Part shown: positions 47,116-58,828 of the stretch, piece after piece
Layout of the letters: each line of letters starts with the position of its first letter
How positions within the stretch are numbered: the stretch's first letter is position 1
Source: Progne subis subis
Lineage: Eukaryota; Chordata; Aves; Passeriformes; Hirundinidae
NCBI GenBank assembly: GCA_022316685.1
Contig: JAKJHU010000067.1
Span: 1,860,001 to 1,924,000 of the forward strand
Direction: 5' to 3'
DNA: 64,000 nt
Position numbers and translations under genes: made by a program
The notes under the pieces: generated by a model
Told to the model about the DNA's origin: nothing
Database searches by the model: none
Seen by the model: only the letters and a program-made list of their open reading frames with translations

Positions 47116-48619
47116 AACCACCCACCCAGGATTTAAGTTTCTATTATTTGATTGAGAGAATTGTCTAGAGAAAGTGACAAACTTCAAAAGCTTTAAAGCT
47201 TTTTTACTTTTTACCTCTTCTGTTAAGTTATAAAGCTGCAGTTTTAGAAACCAGATACAGGTCCTACTGTGTAGTTAAAAAAAAAAAAAAAACAAACAAT
47301 ACAGGTAATGCAATACATGTAGCTTTGTGGAAAGGCTCTTCTGGATACTTTTAATTGTTCTATATCCCATCAAAACAACTTCGGCTGATTTCTCTGAGGG
47401 ACAGTTAAATTGAAAGCCTGAATGCAAAAGCAAACACCTTCTGTTACCTCATTAGGATAGAAGTTCTATACATTATTCTATGCAATATCTTCTTTAGAAA
47501 GTCAATTTGGACAGTTTCCAGTAGTGATACTACTGTCCATGTAGTAGCCATAGATTTAGTTAGAGGAAGATGACAGGTTTTCCAACACTGGGATAAGACA
47601 TGTTTTAGTCAAAAGGATATCAAAATTGTGCTGTTCATCACAACAAATGAATGGCTTGTTAACAAAATGTCAATGCAGTGTTTGAGAAGTCAGCTGTCAG
47701 AAAGCTGGCTTCTTGATTGCTTCCATGTGTCTTACTTCCAATAATTTTGCCTAAACAATTTTAAATAAATAATTTTTCCTTTGGGGTATTGTGGGGTTGT
47801 TTGTTCGTGGTTGAGAGGGGGGCTCTACTCCAAGGAAAAAAAAAAAAAAAAGTTCTCCTTTACATTTTACTTTGTAATCATAGGGAAAACTAGTCTATGT
47901 AATTATGCTTGCTGACAGATTGTTCACATTCCTTGAAACAATTAAGTATCATGATACCAATGCATCATTTTGAAGATGCAGAAGGAGCATTTTTGTTAAT
48001 AACCTGGATGTGGCAAGAGGTAATCTCACATTGCAGATAAACTGCAAGGCTTATGTTTCTGTTTCAGATCAAAACCACACTCCTAAGATTTATAGAAATA
48101 AAGAAGTCTTGCAGCAAAACTATTAAAATCTTTCATGTAAATGAAAGATAATTTTAAATGCTTGCTTCTGGAGTGCAGGTTTAACAGCTAGTGTATTTCA
48201 AATTTTAGTAGCTGGCTTTTTTGTGAGCAACAGCATTAAGTACCAAAGTTTTTTGTTAGATTTTTTTTTCAGTAATTTACTGTCATGATAAGTGACATGA
48301 ATTTTATAACCATGTGTTAAATTTGCACTAAAATGAGAAGCAGAGAGGAGAAGAATGAAAATGTTCATACTCTGTGTACAAAACTCAAGAGTTAAAATGT
48401 AGTACAATAATCAGATCGACTGTGAATACTTTTCAGAAGATTCTGTGGTAAGAAGTCATGCATAGTGGACAAAAAGCCAATAGAAATAATGGCACAGGGA
48501 AAATGGAACAGGCAATCAATAAGAAACAAGCCCTAATTAATGTAAAATTATGAAAGGAGTACTGTATTGAGGACATGATTTCCTATTTTCTGAATTTTTT
48601 TTTCCCCATTATAGCAATG

Positions 48620-48621
<2 letters not shown>

Positions 48622-48661
<40 letters not shown>
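48622..48661. repeat. A40 homopolymer
   Basis: An uninterrupted run of about 40 A, the longest homopolymer in the window. Confidence 0.95.
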
Positions 48662-48663
<2 letters not shown>

Positions 48664-48825
48664 TAAAATCAGAAGGATCCAAAATCAGAATGGAGAATTT
48701 ACTGAAGGCATGAGGAAAAACGTGGAGCAAATTTAAATTTTCAGTTGTTTCTGCTTCATAGTACAGAAAGTCTACAAAAAAAATCTGTAGGTTTGCTACC
48801 AATCGCTTCCCATCCCCCACCCCTG

Positions 48826-48839
48826 CCCCCCCCCCCCCC
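48826..48839. repeat. C14 homopolymer
   Basis: A run of 14 C in a C-rich patch. The minus strand is a G14 run. Confidence 0.95.
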
Positions 48840-50302
48840 AACAAAAAAAAACAAAGAAAACAACCAACCAAATAAAAACGTCAAACAACTTTCTGAAAAC
48901 AGGGAAGAGAAAAACAGGATGAAAATGTACATGCATACAGCCAATAAGAGATTGCCTTATGTGATGGACAGGTCTAAACCCTGCCTTTGTGGCTACTTGG
49001 CAGGACTGAACACTGAAGTGAATATCAGTCTGATGTGTTCTTAGAAAGAAGCTGAAAGGGAGAAAAACATTCTTTCTTCAATGCTGAAAATACTCGAATC
49101 AATCATATGGCAAAATTGAAGTAAAGCCTATGTAGCCTGGACTTAAAAAGAACACAAAGCAACAGGAAGCAAAACATAACAAAATATGCTCATAAAAAAC
49201 ACACTATTTCCCACAATTAATATTTTAAATATACTATTTGGTAAGGAAATTCCATTCATTAAGAGCTCATGCTTTAAAAGAATTGTGTGAATGTTACTAT
49301 AAGGCAGCTAATGTTTCTTGTTAGCAAATTTTTCTTCCTCTAGAGAATGAAAAGAATCTTTACTTACAAATCATTACACTTCAGTACATGATTTGTTACT
49401 TGTTTTGCCAAAATTTAGTGATGCCTCTGAGTTTTCTGGGCAATAAATCATGCTCTGTCAGAGAGAATGACGGCTTAGCCAGAAAAATTACTAGAAGGAC
49501 ACGTTAATGACTATTCAATATTGAAAATATTAACCATTATATATTCTATTTCTGCAAGTAGGATGGAAAAATTTCCAATGAAGTGTATCTATGAATCACA
49601 GTGACATCTTAAATACTCTTCATTAAAAATGGGAAAAAAGTGGGGTTTTTTTAATATTTTGTTTGTATTTTTGATTCTTCCTTAAAAGAAAAAAATAAAC
49701 ATTCTTCTCTGCGAAATAAATATTTTCCAGTTCTTGTGCGAGAAACCAAAATTGTCTCTCTAATCTTTCTGTTTCAGAAACCTCAAGGACTTTTCAGACA
49801 TCTGAGAAACCAAGTTTATACTTAATTAGGCTATTATACAACCACATTAATCTTCCTGCTGCTGTAAAAAATGGTCAAGCTGCTACAGGTATCAGATACT
49901 GCAATGATACTGCACTTGCATCTTAAGCAAAACAAACACCCACACACACAGTAAAGTATTTAATTAATCCTCAATATACTATGCTTGATGTGTTGTGGGC
50001 TTTGTACAAAGTATTTTCATTACTACTGTCTTTTAGGTTTCTAAAAAAAGCATTGAAAACATGATAGACAATGGAAAAAAATAAGACCTCTTGCAAAGTC
50101 ATCTACAGTACAGCAAGGTCATTTACAGAAATGCCATGGTAAAGGACTGAATTTGGCATCTTTAAATTAATTGGGTTTTAAATTCCATTTAAAGGAAATT
50201 TTTTACATTAAAAATACAACATATAAAGCTGATTATTTGTGTTGATGGTATATCTGGTCAGCCTTGCATTAATTTCTCAGAGAAGAAAAAAATAACAACA
50301 TA

Positions 50303-50372
50303 CTTTTTTTTTTTTTTTTTTTTCTTTTATTTTCTTTTCTTTTCTTTTTCTTTTTTCTTTTTTTTTTTTCCC
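50303..50372. repeat. Homopyrimidine tract, about 70 bp
   Basis: T and C only except one A at 50329, made of T21 followed by (CTTTT)n-like units with partial mirror symmetry. Such tracts can form triplex (H-DNA) in vitro. Confidence 0.9.
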
Positions 50373-50532
50373 GGAGGACCATTTAGAATTTCTTCAAGAT
50401 TAACCCATGTAGTTTTATCCCACAGGCAAATAGGAGAGGAGGGACAGTGAAATACAGGGTTCATTGTCAAATATTCAAGACAATGGAGTTAACTGTTAGC
50501 TCTTCTTACTTGTCTCTGAAAAGTTTATTTCC

Positions 50533-50661
50533 TTACACATATCTTCTTATGTTGTCAGCTCTACGAAGAAGGATATAGGCAGTCAATGTGATCCCAGTAG
50601 CGATGCCCACTGTCACGGTCCCAAGAGGGAAAGCAGACTCAGCGTAACAGTTTGAATCACT
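50533..50661 (-). other. Short unrecognised frame with one membrane-type segment
   Basis: The minus strand is open for 42 codons (50536-50661) and ends with TAA at 50533-50535. The middle, starting PLGTVTVGIATGITL, is hydrophobic and is followed by a basic end LLRRADNIRR. AATAAA follows the stop at once (50524-50529). A pyrimidine-rich stretch ending in AG lies upstream on the same strand, near 50690-50715, but the region between it and the frame contains a TGA at 50662-50664, so a splice into it would need another acceptor. I do not recognise the protein. It could be a terminal exon, an old retrocopy end or chance. Confidence 0.2.
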
Positions 50662-51022
50662 TCAATATACTGATTCAGCATTTCTGATATGAGTAATTGA
50701 AGGGAATAAATTCAGCATAACAGCAGGCTTGAGCCTAAAATAAGGGACATCCTTCACAATGAGGCACATTTGACAGGTAGGTTTTAATCAAACAGACTTA
50801 CATACATGCCCACAATTCCTAGTGTAAACATAAAAAATAAATAATGCACATTCAGCACAGCTTCTTTTAAGTAGAAGTAGTTTAAAGAAAATTGGTGCCT
50901 GAAGGAAGAAGCTTCTATATAGCATCTTCTTGGTAGTTGAATTTAAATGATTCTCTGTATGAATTAGGGATATCATAAGAAGCACAGATGAGTGTCATAT
51001 AAAAGTGAAGGGGTTCCTTGAA

Positions 51023-51028
51023 CCCTTT
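51023..51028. repeat. Target-site duplication of LTR B, left (CCCTTT)
   Basis: Repeated exactly at 51677-51682, directly after the LTR. Confidence 0.9.
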
Positions 51029-51676
51029 TGTTGGAGTCCAGGGCATTCCTTTGGTTGCCCTGGAGGGTCAGAGACCTGGGCAGGGGGCTCTGAGACCCCA
51101 GCCCAGAGCTCAGAGAGACTCTGGCTTTGATCTCAGTCCATGGGAAAAACTTCCTAAACTGAGAGAGGGTTTGCAGGCCACGGGAGTGTGAAAAATAGTA
51201 GTTTAGTTTATCACAGAGTGAAAAAAAAATAGTAATTTTAGGTTCATAGCATTGGAGTGAATGGGGACAAGATGGAGAATCTGGGGCGTTGCCTCCTTCT
51301 TCTTCCTTCTCCTTCCCTCACTCCATTTCTGCAGTGACGTTGGCACAAAGGAGTTAGTGAGGATTGGGTCAGTGTATAGATGACCTTTTTAGTAATAGTG
51401 ATAGACATTGGTAAGAAATAGTAAATAACGAACACGTAGTAATTAGTATAAAAGATTAAGGACTGCCCAGCTCGGGGGGAGACGTGAGAAGTCCATGCAG
51501 CTGCAAACATCATGTTAGACTGTGAGAAATTTGTAAGATAAGAAACAATAAACGAAAAATGCAACCTTGAAAAATCTACACCTGAAGACTCCGTCTCTTC
51601 CTTCGGCTTGGCTCGGAGCTGTGCAGGGGGAAAAGGGACCCTGAAACCACCTGAATGTTGGGGAAGCCCCCCGACA
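51029..51676 (+). mobile_element. Solo LTR B, 648 bp, same family as LTR A
   Basis: It starts TGTTGGAG and ends CCCCGACA, flanked by a perfect 6-bp duplication. It aligns over its whole length with LTR A at 25224-25865, with only a few percent difference by eye. TATAAAAG lies near 51450 and an AATAAA in aacaataaacg near 51545. It keeps the terminal TG that LTR A has lost. Confidence 0.93.
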
Positions 51677-51682
51677 CCCTTT

Positions 51683-52828
51683 ATGTTTGCTCTGGGAAAG
51701 CCGAGAGCCTTGTGCCTGACCAGTATGTCAGTGTCCCATAATGGGGACTCCACTGTATTGGAGGGTGATTCAACTGTCTTGCTCAGGGATACCTGCCAGG
51801 AGTATCAGAATCAAATCCTTTACTACACTTAGAAAGGGACACCTGGATCTCCCTGCTTTTGTCAAGTATGTTCTCCACAGTTGGCAACTGCCAGCATCCT
51901 TGAGGGACTAATGATAAACAGTTTACAGAATAAGACACTTCATTAACAAGCATGATAATACAAAATTATGATAGATAAGGTTTGAAAATTGTTGGTGATA
52001 GTAACTCTGCAAAAACAATTTTGAAGCAATATAGAGACACACTCAGATGAACAAGTAAAACTAGCTCAAGATAATAATTTAATGCTCGTAAATTCTTACC
52101 ATTAGGTGACCCTATGGAAGAGAAGTACAGGTTCAGTCCTAATGGACTCTCCTCTAATTTCTAGCCATTCTTTACTCACTTTTACACTGTTTTTTTTACA
52201 TTTAGGTGGAGCTTGCTTGACTCTTTTCATATGTGCTTTTGTTACTAACTGGTGTAAAATTCTCTCACTTTGCTCTTAGGGTATAGTCAATAAAATTTGA
52301 AGCACTTGCTCAGTGGATACGGTGCTCATGTATCCACTGCGTGGTGCTATCAGCTTCCTCTCCCTGCAAAGATTACCATAGAGGTAATCTGTAAACCACT
52401 GGCCTGGCTGTGGTGTCTTCACTCCACTCCACCTCCTATGTCATCCTTCTTAGCATGGGCTTAAGGTGGCAGGCTATGTGTTGGGAATGTTCCATGCATA
52501 TCAATCACATTCCATCCAGGTAGTAGCAATTGCATTTTATCCTATAGATTCCCTACTGTTACAGCTTCTGTTAGAATGTGAATATAACTTTAGTTTTCTC
52601 TAATTTTGCTCCCAGTCAAATTCCCAGCAAGGAGAACAGGACATTGGTTTGTCTAAAGGAAAACAAAAAGGCTCTTGTTAAACTACAGGTATTACATATC
52701 TTTACACAGATGTAGGGTGAAGCCTTGTCCCACTGTGATATTCTTCAAGGAAAAATATTCAGCTGAATATTAAGGTGTCTGCTAAGATCCAATTATTTAG
52801 AGATGCCTCTGCTAGAATTTAGGTGCAA
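51683..52828. other. Unassigned sequence with a perfect hairpin
   Basis: Mixed composition, no family recognised. Part (52280-52570) is less AT-rich. A 10-bp perfect inverted repeat is at 52311-52339. It may be an old repeat. Confidence 0.5.
52311..52339. repeat. Perfect inverted repeat, 10-bp arms and 9-nt loop
   Basis: CAGTGGATAC at 52311-52320 pairs with GTATCCACTG at 52330-52339. Confidence 0.85.
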
Positions 52829-53830
52829 ATGAGACATATTACCAAAATCAATAATACAGATTTTATTTAACAACAAATCTGAGGTACAGAGTTAAAAAGA
52901 AAAGAGAGACAGAGAGATCAAGCGGAAGACAAAACTTTCATGGATACAGTGCCAACCTGTTGGTGTTCCTTCATCCCTGGGCTTCTCAGCGGTTCAGGGT
53001 CCCAAGTTTTTCACTATTTATAGATTTTAGCAAACAAAGAAATTAGTACTTATTGGCTAAAAACTTCTCTAAGTCTATTGATTAAATTATTCCTCATGTC
53101 TAATGTTAATTAGCCCCATGCTCAGTCTTTCTCTTCTTCTGAGTCAGTGAGGTGCTTGGTTCAGTGGGCTGAGTCCATGGTTGGAATCTCCACCTGCCCG
53201 AACGGCCTTTTACCCAGTCAGAGCTGATTTCAGCAGAGCTGGTTTTCCTTGTGGCCCATACATTCTGCATTCTTTGTGTCCATTATTAGTGATCCATTCT
53301 TCTCCTCCAGCTTTGTTACCTTCCCCTAGGTCTGAGATAACACCCAGACAATAATACCATCTTTATCTTATCTCGAGTTCCCAGCTCTTGTAGCTTATCT
53401 TCCAGTCCAATTTCCAGATATCGAGGGAGGCATATTAGGGGGAGCTTCCTTGGTCATTGTTGGTCTTATATCTGTCTCATAAATTGGGGTGATCTTTGTT
53501 GGAGCAGTGATATGTTATTTGCAGTTGCTTCTTTTCACAGATTTCCACTGTGGGAATTTTTGTCTGGATGTGTTAACCAGGATGTGCTAGCCAGATCTCA
53601 CATCTACTGGGCCTGGAGTTAGAAACATCCTGTCTCTCCCTTCTGTGCTTATCTCATGGCAATATCCTTAGGCTTATGTCATGGCAACATCCTTCTGTGG
53701 CCTAAATAGTGTTTGAGACAGGCAGCTGTGTTTTTTAAGTCCTTACAAATCCAAAGCTCCCAACCTCGTACTTTACCAGTCCATGTGCATCCATAGCATT
53801 ATCTTCTCTCCCAAAAAATTTGCTAGCCCA
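52829..53830 (-). mobile_element. Probable ERVL-type LTR, about 1 kb
   Basis: The plus strand begins near tgagacatattaccaaaat. The reverse complement of AATAAA is at 52862-52867, and CTATAAATA lies on the minus strand at 53015-53023, about 150 bp upstream of it. The GC-richer body up to about 53830 contrasts with its flanks. The pattern resembles passerine ERVL LTRs. Ends are approximate and no target duplication was confirmed. Confidence 0.6.
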
Positions 53831-54031
53831 GTGTCAACACTACCTAAATTAACATGGCACATTGATGTTATCATGGATACATATTGGAATTACATAATTT
53901 TTTGAGTCTGTGCTGGCAAGACTAACCACTAATAAAGCTGCAGGGATACGCTTTGTTATATTATTAATAAAAATAGGAGGGAAAATGTACCTGTTTTCCC
54001 CAACTGTAATCTTTTGCAACTACAGGTTTAC
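53831..54031. other. Short AT-rich spacer between two LTRs
   Basis: About 200 bp with no recognised content. Confidence 0.5.
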
Positions 54032-54036
54032 TCATT
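54032..54036. repeat. Candidate 5-bp target duplication, left (TCATT)
   Basis: The same five bases stand at 54748-54752 beyond the LTR. Five bases is the usual ERVL duplication, but five matching bases can occur by chance. Confidence 0.55.
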
Positions 54037-54747
54037 TGTCTTGGTTTGAAAAGACAGGTATCTGCTACGGAGAGGCATGCCTCTCTAGGAATGGGGAATT
54101 CAAATCCTTCCCTCCGTGTTATTATAATGTGGAAGATTAAAAAAAACTGAGCTATGGGGAAAGGAATAACAGTCCTTTACTAGTAAATATAACAGGACAG
54201 ACAAACAACAACAGCAATTATAATAATAATAAAACAAAACCAAGAACCCCGAGGGGCTTTGTCTCACAAGCCCTGGGCAGTCTGATCTCTCAGGACCCTG
54301 AGAACACCAAACCGAAATGGTGGAAACTCCGGGCTGATGGCTGGAAAGGTGGGGTGTCCCCAACAGGCAGGGGGTGTCCTGGCAGGTGAAGTGAGCAGTG
54401 CTGGAGAAGCCACAGCTGCTGGACCCGGGCTGACCCAAAATCCAGCAGGGCAGGCAAAAAAACTCTGAATTCCTGGGTGCTCCAACAGATGACAGAATTC
54501 TCAGGACTGAACCCCTCCGTTAACCGTGGAATCCACGCAGCTACCAGTCGCTTGACCGCCCTCCTCCCTGGAAAACCGAGAGCTGAAAACAAGAACCCCC
54601 ACCCTCTGCTCCCGGGAGCCTTTTCCTCCCCCTAAAACTAAGTGATCAACTCCTTTTGTCTGGGTTAAGCACCCTTTAACTATCAGTATTTAGTCTCCCA
54701 GCAACTTATGGGGGGAAAAATTCCACAGGAAATCTTAACCCCCAACT
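54037..54747 (-). mobile_element. Passerine-type ERVL-like solo LTR, 711 bp
   Basis: The plus strand starts TGTCTTGGTTTGAAAAGACAGG and ends near CCCCCAACT. The minus strand runs from aagttgggggttaagatttcc through the GC-rich body to a pyrimidine-rich end; this end pair is a common LTR type in songbirds as I recall. If TCATT is the target duplication, the last base deviates from the canonical CA. The polyadenylation hexamer looks mutated (tttact near 54176). Confidence 0.75.
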
Positions 54748-54752
54748 TCATT

Positions 54753-55079
54753 TCAATCAGAAAAAGTTAATGCTTAGTTTACAATCCATTGATAATTTAC
54801 ATAATGTCTGTAGAAAAGATATGTCAAAAGTGCTCCCTTCCTTTCTCTAGGGCAATCGAAATAATTATTTTTATCAGTAAATCAGTAAATTAACAGAAAA
54901 GAAAATTGCAGTTATTATTTAGAAACATTTGTGCCTCTTAAAATCAAAGATTTGTGGGTGACATGAAGATAAACATTGGTTTCAGTGATGCGTTTTTGAT
55001 CCTGTGAGGTCAAAGTAGAGCAAACGTCAAGACCATAACTGTACATCAGAAGATGAAGGATCCCTTCAGAAGAGGAGGG
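54753..55079. other. AT-rich spacer before the plus-strand CR1
   Basis: No motif recognised; the CR1 5' limit may lie inside it. Confidence 0.4.
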
Positions 55080-55563
55080 AACACTTCCTCTTTATGAATC
55101 TTCTTGAAAGACTCTCATGGAATAAGACCTCAGAATAGAGAGTGGGCTAAGAAAAGCCATTCACATTCACCTTTTTTGGACAAGGAAATCCTGGAAAAAA
55201 AATCAAATATATAAAAGGAATTTTACAGAAGATGGAAAGAAGGACAAGTTATCTGGGAAAAGTACAAAAACACTGTCAGAGCATGCTTTCCTTACTAGAG
55301 ACTTGTAATTGAATCTGGCCAGTGATGTCAGAGGCAGCAAGAAATGTTTCTATAAATACATAGGTGACAAAAGGAAGACTCTCAGACAAATGTGGGCCTG
55401 CTGCTGAATGGAAGGAGTGACACAGGACATAGGAAAGGCTGAGCTACTGAATGCTACCTTTGCCTTACTTTACTAACAAGATCAGTCTTCAGGAATCCCA
55501 GAGGCCTGACACCAAGGACAAAGGCTGGAAGATTTTCCTTTACTTTGAAAAGGATTGAGGGTA

Positions 55564-55566
<3 letters not shown>

Positions 55567-55640
<74 letters not shown>
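55567..55640. repeat. (TA)37 microsatellite inside CR1
   Basis: A perfect 74-bp TA repeat in the CR1 ORF2 linker region. A pure run this long is likely polymorphic. Confidence 0.95.
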
Positions 55641-55646
<6 letters not shown>

Positions 55647-55837
55647 ATCCATAATCTCTGATGGAATATAACCAAGTACTGATGGAGCTGACTGGTATCA
55701 TTGCAAGGCCACTTGTGATAATCTCTGAATGGTTGTGGTAATTAGGAGAGGTGCCTGAAGGTTGAAGGAAATAAAATACCACTTTTATTCTCAAAAAGGT
55801 TCTCAAGGAGCTTCATCAACCTTACCCTGATCCCCAG

Positions 55838-56438
55838 TGTCCTTGTTTAAGGCAAATTTGGGAGAAAACCCCCGAATGGGGTCCCTCCAGGAAGCAAACC
55901 CAAATGGCCCCTCCCCCACAACCGGTCCAGTAAAGAACTTCCTTGGAGAAAAGTGGAAAAAGCTATTTTACTTTACAAACAAAGTGCATACAAGTATAAA
56001 GAATGAATAATATGAAACAATTAAGCCTCTCATTCTGGAGTGAGATGGCAAATTGAGAAAGTTCCGGCGCTGCTGGAAAATGCCGAGGTCCAGGCCCCGG
56101 TGGGCTGCAGGTGCAGCCCCCAGTGCTCCCCTGGGTTTTTTCAGTCCAGAGCAGGGTTAAACAGTTCCAAAAAAAGGAAAAAAACAGTCCAGGGAACTTC
56201 TCTGCCCTAGCTAGCTGAAACAAACTAAAAGCAAAAAGATCTCTGTCCTGCAGTCTCTCCAAGCCTCCGCCGAACACCCCGTCTGGAGAAGAATGTGGAG
56301 GAGTCAGGCAGTTTTCTCAAAACAAACTCTGCGCTTCTCCTTGCTCTTAGAACCAGTCTTAAAGGCACAGAACTCAATATGCAGCACAAACAGAGCAGAC
56401 GACTGGGGATACAAGCATCATAAAGTCACCCTAGGACA
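55838..56438 (-). mobile_element. Solo LTR (601 bp) inside the plus-strand CR1
   Basis: The plus strand runs from TGTCCTTG to CTAGGACA. It is the same family as 61510-62161 in the opposite direction. Flanks are CCCAG (55833-55837) and CTCAG (56439-56443), a 5-bp duplication with one change. CR1 sequence continues on both sides. Confidence 0.88.
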
Positions 56439-57405
56439 CTCAGAAATGTGAATGACCAATTAATCCTAGAAAATACTTCCACACACAAGAAGACAGGCAA
56501 CAGGAATACTCAGCATGAATTCACCAAAGCAAAATTCCTGAGCAGCCTGATAGATTCCTATGATCAATTGGCAGATTTGATAGTGGAAAGCAGTGGATAC
56601 TGTCTACCTTGACAAGTAAGAATTTTGACACTGTCTCCCATAAGATTCTCATAGAGAAGATGTTGATGTATGGGATAGATGAGGATTGAGCTGGATTTAA
56701 ATGTGGCTGGAAGGCTGGTCCCAGAGGGTGGTGTTCCGTGACACAAAATCTAGTTGGAAGTCAGCAGCTAGCCAGGGACTAATAATGGGCTCAATCCCAT
56801 TCAACATCTTTGTTAATGATTTGCATGATGGAACAGAATGCACCCTCAGCAAAGTTGCTGATGACACAAGTCAAAGTGGGGTGGCTGATATGCCAGAGAT
56901 TTGTGCTGCCATCTAGAGTGACTTTGGCAGGCTGGAGAAGTGGGCTGATAGGAACATAATGAAGTCTAACAAGGGAAAATTGAACAGCGAAAATTCAAAA
57001 TCCTGCACCTGGAGAGGAACAACCCAAGGCACCAGTACTTGCTGTGCACCACCCAGAGGGAATAATTCTTGACAGAAAAAGACCTGGGTTTCCAGTTGGT
57101 CACCAACCTGAACATGAAGCAGCAATGTAACCTTTTTTCAAAGCAGGCAATTGGTATCCTGGACTGCATTAGACAGATCAGGTCAAGGGAGATGATCTTC
57201 ACTCTCTGTTTGGGACTAGTGAAGCCACATCCAGAGTCCTGTGTGCAGTTCTGGGCTTTCCAGTACTAAAGAGACATGGTCACACTGGAGACAGTCCAGA
57301 AAAGGGCTATGACGGCTATGAAGATGATAAAGGGGCTGGACCATTTCCTCCAGTGAGGAAAGTCAGAGATAGCTGAGAGTGTTCAACCTAGAGATTGCTC
57401 ATTTA

Positions 57406-58445
57406 GCTGAATTTTTAAAATAACTCTCAACACCCAAAAAAGGTGAATGTTAAAGCAGATGACATATATAATTTAAAGTTCCTTTACCACTGCTAACACA
57501 GTTGCAAGTATGGCCTGAAATTAATACCGAGTTCCACTGCAGTTTTCAATATTTTAGCTCTTGCTCTCCCTGGTGGATCTGCTTAACATAGCGACACTAA
57601 TGCCTTCATAAATCCAGATTTTATTGTAAGGAAAGGTTAATTAGCACATTTTCTTCACCTCCAGTAAAAGTCTATATTTATGACAGTGATGTTTTTAAGT
57701 TGAAAGAAAATTCAGCTACTATGAACCAACCCCCCAGCTAAAAGAACTTAGATTTAAAACTTATTATGACTTACAGTTCAAAAGATGCATATAAATTACT
57801 ATTTATATTTACTGGAACAATTTGGCAAATTAAGTAGACAATCTGAAAACAATTCACATTAAAGCAAATTATTCTCTTTCCTTTAATAACTACTGAAAAA
57901 AATAAAGGAAAATATATCAGAAAATAAATTAGATTTCTAAGTGCTTTTTCTTTAAGTGATTAGAGAGTTGTTATCTATAGATTTTGGGATCCTATGAGGC
58001 TTTTTCCAATTCTCTGTGAAGAGCGATTTTTTTTTTTTTTTCCTAAGGCTTGTGAATCAGGGACAAACTGAATACACAGTGAGTGCTTTAGAATGTCTGT
58101 TTCTTTACTTAGACAACAGCTGATTCAAGGTCTCTGATTTTTTTTTTTTTTTAGCTGCTACATAAAGCAACACAAATTAGGAGAATACCTAATACCCCTA
58201 ACAGAATACCCTCTATAGTTCTAGCATTTTTGTATGTTCATTAAACCCTTTCACCATATCTCACCTGGAACACAAATTGCTTGTATTCAATAATGTTACA
58301 GTATTTTTTGGAGCCTGTTTCCCTAATAGTGACAACACTGATTTCATGATGGAAGATACCACTCATTTCACAAAGAATTGTGCTATCATACCTTTGCAAA
58401 GGGAAGCATGACCTTCTATAATTTATTATTTGGCTTAGCTAATCA
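57406..58445. other. AT-rich spacer, nothing recognised
   Basis: No gene or family seen. T runs near 58030 and 58140. Confidence 0.55.
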
Positions 58446-58608
58446 CCTTCAATTCACAGTAATTCAGAGTTGGAAGGGACCACCCACAAGGATCATCAAG
58501 TCCAGCTCTTAAGTGAATGGTCCATGCAGGGATTAGCCCCACAGCCCTTGTGTTCTTATCACCTTTAGAACCATGCTCTCACCAGCTGAGCTAATCTTGG
58601 ACTCACAT
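58446..58608 (-). mobile_element. tRNA-Ile-derived SINE with CR1-like tail (TguSINE1-like)
   Basis: On the minus strand the head reads ttagctcagctggtgagagc, matching the tRNA-Ile 5' half with its A box (TAGCTCAGCTGG). The anticodon arm is decayed and the B-box region reads ggctaatccc. The tail (ggacttgatgatcct, then gggtggtcccttccaactctg) is CR1-like, which would let CR1 enzymes copy it. This head-plus-tail design fits the songbird SINE known as TguSINE1. It is not a functional tRNA. Confidence 0.85.
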
Positions 58609-58687
58609 CATTGATAAACATGCATGTCTGGAAATCAGGACTCCCGTGATGGCATAGGCCTAGATGAAAAAGCAGTATTTTTGGGGG

Positions 58688-58828
58688 AAAAACAAACAAA
58701 CAAACAAACAAACAAACAAAAAAAAACCCACAAAAAACCCCAAAAACAAAAAACAAAACAAAACAAAACAAACAAAAAAAAAACCAAAAAAAAAACACCC
58801 CACACCCAAACCATAACAACAACAACAA
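58688..58828. repeat. A/C-rich repeat with (AAAC)n and (AAAAC)n
   Basis: About 140 bp of A and C only, starting with a clean (AAAC)n array. Frames across it are artefacts. Confidence 0.95.

Larger units (their letters stand above)
43790..51022. other. AT-rich non-coding DNA rich in simple repeats
   Basis: No element or gene recognised over about 7 kb apart from the low-complexity tracts listed separately and one short membrane-type open frame at 50533-50661. Long frames such as those at 44887-45379 are produced by the A/C tract. Confidence 0.6.
55080..57405 (+). mobile_element. CR1 LINE, plus strand, decayed
   Basis: Recognisable from about 55080. It has the CR1 ORF2 order: the linker with gtttctataaatacata near 55350, the pre-RT part, motif A (decayed, near 56600-56640), NIFVNDLHDG near 56800 and the catalytic motif read as VADDT at about 56850. 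The C-terminal WADRNIMK and LVKPHPESCVQFW-type sequences follow to about 57260. It lacks the 3' octamers. A (TA)37 repeat and a 601-bp LTR interrupt it. Many stops and indels show an old copy. Confidence 0.85.

Noticed and set aside
58565..58608. tRNA-like sequence
   Set aside because: The anticodon arm and B box are decayed and it is joined to a CR1-like tail, so it is a SINE head, not a tRNA gene.
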